A stretch of 64,000 nt of DNA from Hofstenia miamia (Eukaryota > Xenacoelomorpha > Acoela). The notes below the pieces were generated by a model that saw nothing but the letters and a program-made list of their open reading frames with translations, had not been told where the DNA came from and did not search any database. Numbering within the stretch: the stretch's first letter is position 1; every line of letters begins with the position of its first letter. Location of the stretch: contig SCFE01000039.1 in NCBI GenBank assembly GCA_004352715.1, positions 449,779-513,778 on the forward strand, read 5' to 3'. The position numbers were made by a program, and so were the translations under genes. Below are positions 44,630-56,859 of this stretch, in pieces.

Positions 44630-44689
<60 letters not shown>
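44630..44689. repeat. (AAT)n microsatellite
   Basis: About 20 AAT/TAA units, inside the LINE fragment. Confidence 0.95.
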
Positions 44690-44691
<2 letters not shown>

Positions 44692-45763
44692 TGAGAGTCA
44701 AAACACAGAATTTTTTGCGGTTGCTCATTTAATTTAATATTGTCCTTTAGGAAGAGAAGAGATGTTTGACGAGATTTGAATTTAAACTTCATCATGATTT
44801 TGTGTAAAGTTTAGAGTTTTATACGCAAATTAAATGTCTTTGATAGAAGCATACGAAGTTTAAGTCAGTTAAAAGAAACGAAAAATATAGAAAATGAGAC
44901 AAGCAGAATGCATTTATCAGTTTTTTATAATAATTGCGTAATATTAGATTGCATAAGCGATAAAGATATCTAATGCCTGCAGTCATTTTTTGAATCTTAT
45001 TCAATTGAAATATTTCAAATTTTCAGTCATTATCTATCTCAACTCCTTTGTAGCTAACTGTCTAACTTTGCTTTATTGGCTCATTATGTATCTTAGGTTT
45101 TATATCACTTATTAGCTTTCTTTTCTTCTTTGTCGAGAAAATTATAAATGGTGTTTTTTTTTCAATGTTTAGTTTTAGTTGATTGTTTGCAAAATAATTG
45201 TTTCATGTATCTACATCTATTTGGAGGTTTTTTGTAGCATCAAAGCAATTTTTTCCAATACTTCTTAGGCATGTATAATTGGCATATTAGTGACGGTTGG
45301 TTTGTTTAACATGTTTTATTGTATCATTTACATAAAGTTCACACAAAATAGGGACATGTACAGTATCTTGGGGTACCCTACAATCAGCTGTAGTATGACT
45401 TGATTTCTTAATGATTAATATTATCCGCTACTGCCTATTTTCATGATTAAATTAATAGAGTTATCACCAAAATTATAATTTACAAGCTTACCTTGTCAAA
45501 TATCAAAATTCATAGAATTGAATGCCTTACTTAAATCTAATAATGCAATAGCACTGCATTTATTATGAGATATATTAGACTTTATTTGTTGAGTAACAGA
45601 TAGAATTGCGTATTGAATGCAATTTCAAAACCCAAATTGTTTGTGATAGAATATTTTCAGATTTTAGGAACATGATAATTTGAAAATACAATAGTTTTTC
45701 AAGGTTTCCTGAAAGGATGTGTAATACAAATGGGTCTATAATTTCTTGCGTTTAGGTTGTCGC

Positions 45764-45767
<4 letters not shown>

Positions 45768-45795
<28 letters not shown>

Positions 45796-45796
45796 G
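45768..45796. repeat. (TA)n microsatellite inside LINE RT codons
   Basis: Fourteen TA units lie between the VTPI and KGD residues of the RT PIxKKGD motif. Confidence 0.9.
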
Positions 45797-46260
45797 GAGT
45801 TACATCTGATTTTTTTAGTATGTCTGCAAAGTCACAATCAATAACAATTTGATTTATTGCGATTAACAATTGTTCTCCAAAAATAGGAAATAGACGTTTA
45901 ATAATAAATTGTTTGAGATTATCGGAATTTTCTATTTTCTTATGGGGTGAGAAATTGAAATTTCCAATATCTTTAAATGTTGAATTTTGTCTATTACAGT
46001 TGTCTTACTGATGTTAAATTTATTTCTGATGATTTTCAAATAAATTTATCGATGTATCACAATTTTTCTCTAGTAGAAATTAATTGATCAAAGAATATTT
46101 TGCCACTAATTTCTTATTTGCTTTCTTTGATCTTTTATAACTGATCAAATTAGACTTTGTTGGATCAGATTTTGCAAGATCAATTAATTCTCACTTAATG
46201 TTCATGGACTTGATTATCATTGGTGTTTGAAAATGGAAATTTAATTTTGTCTTAACACTT

Positions 46261-49200
46261 TGCTTCTTAATTGGTGCAACACTGTTTTGCATCAAGCCTT
46301 GTGATGAATACAGTTATAGTTTATAGACATATAGCTAAGCATAGATGGTTTTGCTTGATGTTGGAGTGGGAGCCCGATAACGGAGGGTATTTTGATATAC
46401 TGTATATCTGATGGTAGCTAGCATATGCACAATCATGCATGGATCTACTATGATGAAATATTGGGAAATTAATGAAGTTTACAAAGCCTTGAAGTTAGTA
46501 ATTCATACAGAATCATTATCACTAACTAAATTAAATGCAGCAAACATGTTCTTAGATTTGGCTTTAGACAGAAGCCTTATAATTGCCAGTTCACAAAAAA
46601 ACTTGGCACATGATGGACATAGATTACAATTGAAAATATCTATTACTTAGGTCTACAAACAATGGCTAACACCTCCATACCTAGAATCTCATCAATGACA
46701 TTAAAATCTCATTTTAGCTTATTAATGGATCAACTCTCACTCATATATTATTCTCTTACTTATTATTATTATAATTTCAATCAAGTCTCTCCATACAAAC
46801 GCCATAAATATTAAGTGAAATCAAATGTGTATTGGAACATAAATCAGCTTCTTTTGGTGAAAGAACAGAAAATTCAGTAAACTCAAAAAAGCAAAAATTG
46901 AAAACCTAGGCAGAATTTTTTGCTGAAATATTTAAAAAACGCTGCAGATTAAATTGCCTTACACTGTGGCTGAGTTGCTGTTGCCTTCATCAACAACTGT
47001 TTAAAACCTGCTTCTTGATTGAAATTCTGGTTTTTTTCAAATACAATAGGAGATCCCATTTTTATGATTTATCTAGAACTTCCATAACTTGATAATTTGT
47101 GTTCAGCTGGGTGGTGTTAAATTTTCTCCTTCTGGTTACATTCTATTATTCATTATTTGCTATCTGAAATTATTCGAGCAGAGAGTATACATCTGCACCA
47201 ACCCTTATACTAAATAGGGTTGGATGGTAGTTCTGTAAATAAACAGCAATGGATTCCATGTAACTCTATAAAAATGTTGAAGAACATTTTGTTATAGGCA
47301 ATAATTGTACTAATTTTTCTATTACATACATTTACATCATTCATTATACATAAACTAGTTACAATTTAAATGCATATCTAATTACAAATTCCAATTTTCA
47401 AAAGTTATTTTGATAAATTTGAACCCTCAGATAACACTGTATGCTATATATACATATATAATAGTTTGACGAGACTAAAGTTATCTTGTCATTTACCATT
47501 GTCTACAAAGTACAATTAAATATGATTCGATTGTATTTTGATTTGAAATGCTATAATGCAGCAATGCAAATACTATGTTGGTGGAATCATATTTAGAAAT
47601 ACATAAATAACTGTTTAATAGCCTTTCTTATTACATGCAAAATCATTTTGCTTATCATTTCATTGCTTAACTCTAATATGCATATATTCATATCTATTTT
47701 CATTGTTCAGCATTTTTAAAATATTTTGACTGACAATTTGCATTTATTTTGCTTTAGTTAAAAATATTTTTGTGTAACCCTCTATCGGATATCAATAGCG
47801 TATCACTTGCTTATGTAGTATGATTATCACTCAATCAAATAGTATTACCCGTGCATTAAGAAATTTGTTCACTTTTGGGAATTTTGCTAACATTTCTTGA
47901 GGCTCAAATTTTCAGATGCTTTTAAAAACAATAAAATGATATTCTCATGTTATCCATTCATTTGTTGCACTACAACTGACATGTACAATCTAAATTGTAT
48001 AAAAAACATGCATTTAAATGTATATTTTTTATTATAAATATTCCATGTCTTAGCTGATTAAATGTATTTGGCTTCTTGTCAAAAAGTAATCAGTTAATAC
48101 ACTACATGAGAAATAATTTCAATTAAAATTTTTAAAGTTCTAATTATAACCTATTTTTTTAAAGAAATTCAAATTAATTGTTAAAGACTTAAGCAATTAG
48201 GAATTTATCAGTAATCAAGAACATCGTATAAATTATGATTTACATGACAAAGAAAACAAAATGTGTCAGCATTCAAGAATTTCAATAGTTTATTTCACCA
48301 CTGGATGCCTACCAAACACAAAAATAAATATATTTACTCCATCTTTATCAAAAGAAAGTTTGATATCAGAGTGTTGTTGGCATGGACTGCTTAATTACTC
48401 TAGCGCTCACCTAAATACCTTACTCATGCTGACCCAAGCTCCAGTTCAATCCAACCCTCTTCTATTCATTAAAAATAATATGGCAGCTTAGATGTGAGAC
48501 GGCTCAGTAGTGATCACTAATCTCAAAGGTTTGGGTTTATCCTGTTATATTCTTGCTCAGCTTGTTTATAACTATGATTCTTAATCTAATTGTTAATAAG
48601 AAGTATATGTACTAAATTTGGCATTGTCTCAATTACAGACTCAATCAATTTAAATGTATGTAACTTTGAAACTGGTGCTGTGGCTCTATTAGATTTGGGT
48701 GGTTTAATTCCATGGGTTCTAAAATTCTGAAGTATAAATATGACAAAATAAGGTTTGCCCACTCTGTCATATGATTAACAATGTCATTTTAGAAAACAGG
48801 AAATAACGATAATGGTTATTCCGATTACACATCTACAAATTTAGGAATTCTGCTGGGGTACATTCATACGACTAATGCAATTTTCATAGTATGTTAATGA
48901 TATATCTAAGGATATTTTTGATGCAAAATAAGTTTCAACAGCAAATCATCCTTAGAGTTAAAAACGATAGATAATTAATATTCGAATATTTTTATGTAAA
49001 AAATTCAAAAAATAGCTTGTGGAGTAATCATATAAGTTAATTTAGAAATCATGGAAAAGCATATCATAAACAATTATTTAAAGCTTTAGTCATAAGCAGT
49101 GTCAATATGTATGCCTTTTAATTCAAAATATGCTTCCAATAATAAATGTTTTTCAACAATATTTGAGTATTGTATTCCTTTATATACTTAAATTTCATTT

Positions 49201-49926
49201 GCTTAGTTTAAGAAATAAAAAAAATTTTATGTTTCCACATTATTTATATAGACTGTTAGCTTGATTGAAAAATCCATAAAAATATATTATCATTGGTAAC
49301 TACAAATTTACAACATAGAATATATAAATAATTCTTATCAGTTTTTTTATTGATAATCTAAATATCAAGGAGTGGCTTCCCGAATTATTATAAATATCTA
49401 TACTTAGTTTGTGATTGGTGTTGATTGCAATAGAGATTTATCGCAATTTTGAAGGAAATATTTATGATATATATGGTTCTCAACACAAAAATTTATAGCA
49501 TTCAGGAAATATTTGAATAGCAAAACAACTAGTAGCTGAAGTTAATTTTTGAAATAATTTATTTTCAGTTAGCCTTTGCATTAAAATGTAGTCGATCATT
49601 ATTGTTTTAAACCTCTGCAGGTCCCTCAAACACTTTATAATTCTTATTATTAAAAATTACTTTGTTTACAAAATCATATATGACTTTTATTAAGCACCCC
49701 ATGTTAACAAGTAAAGCAATGAGCTCTGTCATATTGAAATCCTTAACACATCAATTTTAAATTTCCAATTAAAACTATAAAATTCTCAGGATTGTCTGTG
49801 GATACAGATGATTTTAGCAATTACCTGCTTCACAGAATTTTAAAACCAATGCGTTGACTTTTCGGCTAATAAATAATAGCTACTATATTTTAAAAATAAC
49901 ACCATCAATGTTTTAAAATATACGGT
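46261..49926. other. 3.7-kb AT-rich intergenic region downstream of the GPCR
   Basis: No domain, RNA gene or transposon end recognised on either strand. Short open frames (e.g. 46411-46650, 48261-48491) have no similarity I can name and look like chance. Confidence 0.45.
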
Positions 49927-49932
49927 TTTATT
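49927..49932 (-). promoter_or_regulatory. Poly(A) signal AATAAA of the GPCR gene
   Basis: AATAAA on the minus strand about 80 bases after the stop codon at 50011-50013. Confidence 0.5.
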
Positions 49933-50010
49933 AAGATAATAATTTAATTCTTTCTGTGAAAGTGACTATTATTTAACTTTGACAAACACATTTGGGAATC
50001 TTTAATAATG

Positions 50011-50235
50011 TTATTGAGTGTAGCAATCAATAAGTGAAGGCAAAATGGCCTTCCGGAAAGGGGGAATACTCAATGCATAAATGAAAGGATTCAAACAACT
50101 GTTTAAAAATACTGTAGAGATAGATATATTCAGATTGCTTTCATCATATATAATGGAAAAGGTTTCAATCTTCCAACTCCGAGTGAAGTACCAAACGATG
50201 TTTGGTGTCCAGCATGCTAAGTAAACAATGAAAAC
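50011..50235 (-). CDS. Rhodopsin-class GPCR, exon 2 (TM6-TM7 and C-terminus)
   Basis: Preceded by a TTTGTTTAG acceptor at 50236-50245; the frame continues from exon 1 in phase 0. It encodes residues 232-305: TM6 with the CWTP motif (Cys239-Trp240-Pro242, the CWxP rotamer switch), a short third extracellular loop, TM7 with NPFIY (Asn280-Pro281-Tyr284, the NPxxY motif), and a short tail (FRKAILPSLIDCYTQ) with no palmitoylation Cys immediately after helix 8. Stop TAA at 50011-50013. The exon join is my inference from splice consensus plus domain continuity; it is strong because CWxP must follow the TM5-loop end of exon 1. Confidence 0.88.
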   Translation of the reverse strand, partial: VFIVYLACWTPNIVWYFTRSWKIETFSIIYDESNLNISISTVFLNSCLNPFIYALSIPPFRKAILPSLIDCYTQ

Positions 50236-50562
50236 CTAAACAAAATGGGTTACATTTATATATTGAAATATACTCAAATATCAAACAAATATGATGATTA
50301 AATCAAAATAGATAAATATTTAATAACAACTTAGGAATATTTTAAAACGTTTAACTGAAACCGTAAATGTGAAGTGTGAACAAACTCATGATTTTGCAAA
50401 ACTTATCAAATATTATTTTAATTTTTGCTTCTTATATGTGATAAAATATTTTATGGGAAAAAAATTGTTTCTTATATATTTCGCAATTGCAAAAATGGAA
50501 CAGTTAAGCTAAAGTATTTCTTCCACTACAAATAACTTTGGATATATATATATATATGTATA

Positions 50563-50614
<52 letters not shown>

Positions 50615-51207
50615 CTATAGATATATATATATATATATATAAGCATAAAAAAAGAGATTAGATGAAGAATTGGATTCCAAAGTTTTTTGAGACTTAGAAT
50701 GTGCATATATCCGTTACTCGAAGTTTTTCAACAATTACGTCAATATATTATAACAGATCTTGAATATTTCCTCATGTAAGAAATATTTCAAGCACAAAAA
50801 ACAACCAGCATTTACACTCAAAGATTCTATAGTGTTAGAATTTGGCTGTAAACAATGAATTCTTCTATAAACACAAATTACAATATTATGATAAATTTCA
50901 CTACTATTTGATTATTACTATATTTAATGATTTTATCAATACATTTTGAACAAATATTATTCTAATGGCCATAAATATAATTTTAATTTATCATATTTAA
51001 AGGTATTTGAAATATTGTCCATGTAATCTTGACAATAATTAAGTAAATGTTGTAAAAATGCATTTTGCTTTGCCAATTTAATTAAATATTTACAATTATC
51101 TATTTGTTTCTACTTACTTAGACAAGTATTTTGATTAATGTTTATAATTAATATGCTGGAACTCTTACCTTCAAAAATAAAATTCAGGAAAAATTAAAAA
51201 TACTTAC
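50236..51207 (-). other. GPCR intron, 972 bp, with a (TA)n tract
   Basis: Phase-0 intron with donor GTAAGT and acceptor TTTAG. It interrupts the coding sequence near the start of TM6. It contains an imperfect (TA)n/(TATG)n tract at 50542-50641. Confidence 0.85.
50542..50641. repeat. Compound (TA)n microsatellite
   Basis: About 100 bases of TA with occasional TG/CA steps, inside the GPCR intron. Confidence 0.95.
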
Positions 51208-51900
51208 CATAAACATGGTTCTTACAACTTTTGCCTGACCCTTCTTTGCAATGGATGACCTTGATCTAGATAACTCAAAAAATATGTTGCCATAGAAGAA
51301 AAGCAATAGAATTGTTGGCAGAATTATGATAAAAATTGCTTCAACAGCAGTTAGTAATTTGATCCATTTATTATGGAGTTTTATTGAATAGTAACAGACT
51401 CCATCTATTACATAGTGAAAAACTGCATTATAAAAATGAAGAGCAACACCAATTGCATGAGCAGCCACACACATCATGGCAACCTTAGTTATTGAGTAAT
51501 TGGTCCTGTGCCATACTGATTTAGTTATAGCAAGGTATCTGTCAAATGCAATTCCAACCATGTGCCATGCACTTCCAGCTCCAGCATACCACATGATGAA
51601 ATGACTTCCAATTAGTTGACAAAGTCCTGGGAGATTAAGAACTTTCCTAAATAACCTAGGAAAAACTAAGCCTACTACCATATTCGCACATGCTGAAAAA
51701 TCAAGAAAAGCTAATGATACAATTAATAATGTGGCAGGGCCCATTAATTTTTTTACATCTTCTTTGAAGAAAAATACTGTGATGACTGCAACATTGCCTA
51801 AAATTCCAGTAAAAGATACAATGAAACAATAAAGTCTCATTGATGTAGAAGCTTTTTCATAGTCAGAAGAAACTGAAGGAATGTAATTGGAAAGATTCAT
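51208..51900 (-). CDS. Rhodopsin-class GPCR, exon 1 (TM1-TM5)
   Basis: Cell-surface seven-helix receptor coupling an unknown ligand to G proteins. Starts at ATG 51900 with an N-glycosylation sequon (Asn2-Leu-Ser). TM1 has Gly35-Asn36; TM2 has LAFLD with Asp67; Cys94 and Cys169 can form the TM3-ECL2 disulfide; TM3 ends in Asp120-Arg121-Tyr122 (DRY); TM5 has Pro195. The third intracellular loop is basic (SRSRSSIAKKGQAK). The exon ends in ATG followed by donor GTAAGT at 51207-51202. Together with exon 2 the protein is 305 residues, short but complete for the class. Oddity: TM4 (about 138-160) lacks the near-universal Trp4.50. The subfamily is not recognised. There are no stops or frameshifts, unlike the surrounding elements. 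Confidence 0.92.
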
Positions 51901-52779
51901 AGTTTTGATTTAATTAAAATTGCGTTTCTGAAATATTTAAATGCAGTTTTTTTGGAATCTTATTGGTTATTGGGCATTCAATGAAATTATTTTAATTTTC
52001 TATTTGATTAGCCTGAGAGATCAAAATTGTTATTAAAATTAAAAACTTTTGCAAAGACCTAAATTAATCTCATATTTACATTTCCAGTACAAACCTTTGA
52101 TTCTTTTAAATTGTTGTGTTCACTAACGTACCAAAGCATTATGTAAGTGATTGGTGCAAACTTTTGAAATAGTTGTAGAGATTAAACTAATTGAAGTAAT
52201 TAGTTACTTCGACGATTATTAGTTTCCAAAAAAAATCGAATTTTTTGTTGAAAAATGTAGTATTTCTTGCAGATGGGTCAACCCCAAATGTTCACCATTC
52301 CAATTGAAATAATAGTAGAAAAGAAGAAAAAAGAAAAAACTTTTAGTGATTTAGCATATCTATAAATTGCACAATTAGTAACACTAGTGATTTTTCCAAC
52401 TAAAATAGTATCTGTCACCAAGTTGCCATTTGTCAAATTGTAGAGGGCAAACTTTACTTAAACTAATCAATTTTCACATGGTGGCAAAATTAGCAGAAAT
52501 ACATGTTGACAAGATTTGATAGTTACAGACCAGTACATCTCATGTGAAATCCTGTACTCTCAACGATAAACCTGTTGGTTCCCCTTTCTCACTAGTATCA
52601 TTGGTAGTATTCGTTTCAAAGCTCCCTTATTCAGGTTGCAAAGTCCTAAATTGTTAATTCCTACATGTAGCACTGAACACATCTATAATATGTGCCCTCA
52701 AGTATTATAAATGAGTAACACACCTGTTTAGGGTCTACTGTCCACTGCTAATTAACTGGCTTTTGCTGACCTGATGTCT
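51901..52779. other. Upstream region of the GPCR gene
   Basis: Would hold the promoter and 5' UTR. I see no convincing TATA box and no other gene on either strand. Confidence 0.4.
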
Positions 52780-53370
52780 AGTAGGCAGATGAATCACTCT
52801 CACGCACTCTTGATGGATTCCTCAAGACTTTATTTTCATTACACATTGAGTTAATGTTTGTATTAAAGTTCTGATTTAAATAAATAATATAGAGTAGGTT
52901 AATCATTAAATTACATTGCTCTTAATTGAGCCCCAATAATATAGGCCTATCTAACATATTCTGCAGCTCTCGCCTTCGATCATTGGTGATGTGGACTTCG
53001 CTCTGCAAACAGTGTGGGCATTGGAACTATAGTTATTTAAATACTAATTATTTAAATAAACAAAATTGATTTTTGTATTGAACAAGTTCACTGACATCTA
53101 ATAATGAATTGCGCAGATCCAATTTAGTCAAGGCTCCCTTCATCACTCTTCAGTGTTGTGAATAGAAGATTTATTAATAAGTTAACTAAAAAAAATTCAT
53201 TGTTTGATCTTATTTGACATCATTTACTTCAGTCACTAACTTTTTCACCGCCATTGCCTAGTATATTATTTAGCTAAGTTGCATATTTAACAGATCCAAT
53301 AACTTAATGAAAGAAAAGTAACCAGTGAACTCTGATAAATGTTTATTGACAACTTAATTTTTCATTGTAA
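52780..53370. repeat. Dispersed repeat, partner at 23530-24147
   Basis: Collinear similarity blocks with 23530-24147 (see that entry). The partner copy is interrupted by a DNA element at the point corresponding to about 53355 here, which supports insertion of that element into a pre-existing repeat. Confidence 0.5.
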
Positions 53371-53752
53371 TATTAGACTGGTATTTGAATACAAATAAAA
53401 TTCTTATAGGTCTCTAATGCATTCCTTTTTGGCAAATGATGTTTAAATTTAAATTTCTGATCATTTCAGTCAAAGCCAATGTTATAGATCTTACATATAA
53501 ATAACCCTAACTATAAATTGGTACATGGACCTTGGTATATGTGAACAATTAATGGTGATGAAACGACTGTCATTTAAGTACAGATCTGAAACTAGAAAAC
53601 TTACCAACAAATGTAATAATATGCTCGTAGGCATTTCTTATGTTTAATAAAACTGTTATGTTTATTACCAACAATGAATTTGGATCTAAAATATAAAGGG
53701 TTAGCCTAAGGTTACCTATACAGCTATTTAGAATGCGGAGGTTTATTATAAA

Positions 53753-55131
53753 GTGAATCGATCGATAGGTAAGCTAAACGAAGAAAAACTCGTATGCCTA
53801 ACATTGACCTAAAGACATACTTTCACTAGACAGGGCAGAGAGGTAGATCTGGTGTTAAAGCTGATGTCGAGTGTAGATTTGAAGAATGCCTCTCAGCTGG
53901 CCAATAAGTGCAACAGTGAGAGTCCCTGAATAGCTACTCGTGTGCCTGAACGTTTAGCTTGCCATTGTATTAATAATAAAACCTGATACAAAGTAAAGTT
54001 AAATCCAAACAATTTATATCATCAACTAATTATAAATTCCACACGGTATTTATATTACATGTAAATATGTACAATGTTAATATGTACCTGTTTTCGTTTA
54101 TTATTATTTCCGTAGTTGAATTTCTTCTGCTAATTCTTACGCAATGTGTTAAATTTGGCTATCCAGTAGCTATGCGACTTCAATTGGAACTTTTTGCCAA
54201 ATCTTTTGCCAAACGCATTTATAACTTAGTTTACAAAAGAGGTTCTAATTTATATAAAACAAGTTAGTCAAAAATTAATCAAAATAAAAGTTTTTAATAA
54301 TGGCTTTTTCTTTTTGTTTAACGCCAATTTTTTCACACTAGATAGCTTACCCAGATAACAATTTTGGTTGTTTTTACGTTGTTTATAGTTGTTTCATACT
54401 TTTGGTTGTTGCAGCAACCACTAACATCATAATAACAACTTNGTGAATCGATCGATAGGTAAGCTAAACGAAGAAAAACTCGTATGCCTAACATTGACCT
54501 AAAGACATACTTTCACTAGACAGGGCAGAGAGGTAGATCTGGTGTTAAAGCTGATGTCGAGTGTAGATTTGAAGAATGCCTCTCAGCTGGCCAATAAGTG
54601 CAACAGTGAGAGTCCCTGAATAGCTACTCGTGTGCCTGAACGTTTAGCTTGCCATTGTATTAATAATAAAACCTGATACAAAGTAAAGTTAAATCCAAAC
54701 AATTTATATCATCAACTAATTATAAATTCCACACGGTATTTATATTACATGTAAATATGTACAATGTTAATATGTACCTGTTTTCGTTTATTATTATTTC
54801 CGTAGTTGAATTTCTTCTGCTAATTCTTACGCAATGTGTTAAATTTGGCTATCCAGTAGCTATGCGACTTCAATTGGAACTTTTTGCCAAATCTTTTGCC
54901 AAACGCATTTATAACTTAGTTTACAAAAGAGGTTCTAATTTATATAAAACAAGTTAGTCAAAAATTAATCAAAATAAAAGTTTTTAATAATGGCTTTTTC
55001 TTTTTGTTTAACGCCAATTTTTTCACACTAGATAGCTTACCCAGATAACAATTTTGGTTGTTTTTACGTTGTTTATAGTTGTTTCATACTTTTGGTTGTT
55101 GCAGCAACCACTAACATCATAATAACAACTT
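53753..55131. repeat. 689-bp identical tandem copies around a single N
   Basis: 53753-54441 and 54443-55131 appear identical, with N at 54442. Both contain a member of the repeat family also present at 19150-19380 and the first ~92 bases of the palindromic-array DNA element. Probable false duplication: the left copy of the element start (54350-54441) is cut exactly at the N. Confidence 0.92.
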
Positions 55132-55847
55132 TAGTAAAAAATAATCAGTGAGCAGATCCTTGCAAATTTAACTCACTTTGTTATTTTATTACTAGATCCT
55201 TTTATATAAAAAAGGATTTGCAAAACCTTTTTTGAAATTTTTAATTTGTGAAAAATTATAATATACCAGATAAGTGAATTTTCAAAATAATTTATTCATG
55301 AATATTTGGACACCTTGACATTGACAGTTAAATATCATAAGTTACAATTGAGCTGAAGAGATTTTTCACGACTTAAGAAAGTACTATTTCAAAATTGTGC
55401 TTAATTTTAGATTTTTAAATTTTTGTTAAATTTGGCAGATTTTTATGCTCATTGTTATTATTTATATGCAAGATATTCATTTAAATCTTTAACAAATGTT
55501 TGTATTGAATATGCTTAACAGTATCTCAAAGATAGTGGTCTACCCTTTGTTGTGCTTGTGTTTGTTTAAACAGCAATGTTTGAACTGCTTAGCAATATAA
55601 AATTTTATTTTGCATACAAAAGTAATGCTAAAACAAGCATGTGACAACATAAAATAACGTTGTTACGACCTCAAAATATTGCTGTTTCATGAATAAAAAA
55701 CAACCAAATGTGACATTGTTGAAGCAACGTTGTTTCGACCAATGAAATGGTACCATTTCGACGTTAAAACAACGTTGTTTTTGACACATAAAACAACCAC
55801 ATAACAACCCAAAACAACGTTGTTTAGACCTTAAATTGTTATCTGGG
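55040..55847. mobile_element. 808-bp DNA element with GTTGTTT/AAACAAC terminal arrays and TTA target duplication
   Basis: Ends CCCAGATAACAATTT and, in complement, CCCAGATAACAATTTAAGG; flanked by TTA at 55037-55039 and 55848-55850. Terminal arrays of GTTGTTT and its complement include the palindrome AAACAACGTTGTTT more than once, plus ATGAAATGGTACCATTTCGA. The core at 55130-55632 matches 25862-26355 of an element with different ends. Non-coding and non-autonomous. A right-end relic lies at 21304-21443. Confidence 0.75.
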
Positions 55848-55850
55848 TTA

Positions 55851-56859
55851 GTGATCCCTGTTTTAAAATAAACATACAACTGCAACCATTTAGAAATTAA
55901 AATAGCTATTAATACTCTATTTAGGTAACACAGCACTACAGCCTCTGCTTTGCTGTCAGACATTACAACTTTACAACTTCTTTGTCATTGCAATTCATCC
56001 TCTGATTAGTGTTTTGTATCTCAATAATTGCCAAAATAGATTTTTTCAGCTTGCATGTAAATATATATATATATATATATATAACTATATTTCCAAGAAA
56101 ATTGCATTTACTAAAACGATTATGAAATCATTATCAATGTTGTGAGCCAATGGCAAAATCACAAAATCAATTTAGCCTGCAGTTTTCTTTTTATAACGGT
56201 TCTTGATAGCCTTGCTGCACACCCTACTAGCACTTTCAAGCCTACTTAGTTAATACTAATATAAGATCAGAGTAAGACATACTTAAAAAAACTGTAATAA
56301 ATATGTAGAGCTAAGACAGGGGTTAATCAATAGTAAAAGAAAAGCATTCTTGAAGGAAGTTGAAATTGAAAGTAATTGAAGATTACAAATATTTATTTAT
56401 ATACAAAAGACTGGCTGCTGCTAAGTCTTAGCAATTCATTAACGCTTTATTCTGCCATTTGTTGACATTATTCATTTGAGAATGTAGAATTAAATTTAAA
56501 TCAAATCAAAGAGGCACTAAATTGAACATAACTACTTAATCAATTATCAACTGTAACCAATAATCAATCAAATCATCAATTGCTTTACAGTTAGCCCCCA
56601 GAGAGTTACAATATGTAAGAAAGTTGCTCATTTATGGGTCGACCCTACAATAATTGCCCAAAAAGTTCTGCAAAATGTTGTAAATGTGTGCGCTATTAAA
56701 TAAATCAATCCTTTTCCAACAAAATGAAGCCAATACCTATGTGATGATGTCTCTAATAGTGATGATACTGTCTGCCGGAAAGATATGCGTCTTTATTTGA
56801 TATGGTACAGCAAAATGCTATGAACCAAAACGCTTATTCTTCATCATAGTTCGTGAAAC
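55851..56859. other. Intergenic with (TA)n at 56060-56083
   Basis: AT-rich, no recognised gene; one short TA microsatellite. Confidence 0.4.

Larger units (their letters stand above)
44270..46260 (-). pseudogene. Degenerate LINE reverse transcriptase (third LINE family)
   Basis: Minus strand. Traceable in order: a pre-RT linker (LIDLAKSDPTKSNLISYKRSKK, about 46190-46130), ILKKSDVTPI and, after a (TA)n tract, KGDNLNARNYRPI (about 45815-45735), ALLDLSKAFNS (about 45550), VPQDTVHVPILCELYVND (about 45370), NQLKLNIEKKTPFIIF (about 45185), KGVEID (about 45050), and the tail LWNRLDKTIRD and FKRLLIENL (44400-44320). Many stops and frameshifts. The tail matches the LINE fragment at 20200-20800. A (AAT)n microsatellite at 44630-44689 interrupts the region before the tail. 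Confidence 0.75.

Noticed and set aside
46411-46650. A 79-codon open frame
   Set aside because: No similarity recognised and isolated in a long non-coding stretch.
50509-50706. A 65-codon frame rich in Ile and Tyr
   Set aside because: It is a translated (TA)n microsatellite in the GPCR intron.
54067-54957. Two identical 66-codon hydrophobic open frames (54067-54267, 54757-54957)
   Set aside because: The identity comes from the false duplication around N 54442, and the sequence lies in a dispersed non-coding repeat.
55628-55963. A 111-codon minus frame with repeated KQRCF
   Set aside because: The repetition is the translated palindromic terminal array of a DNA element, not a protein.
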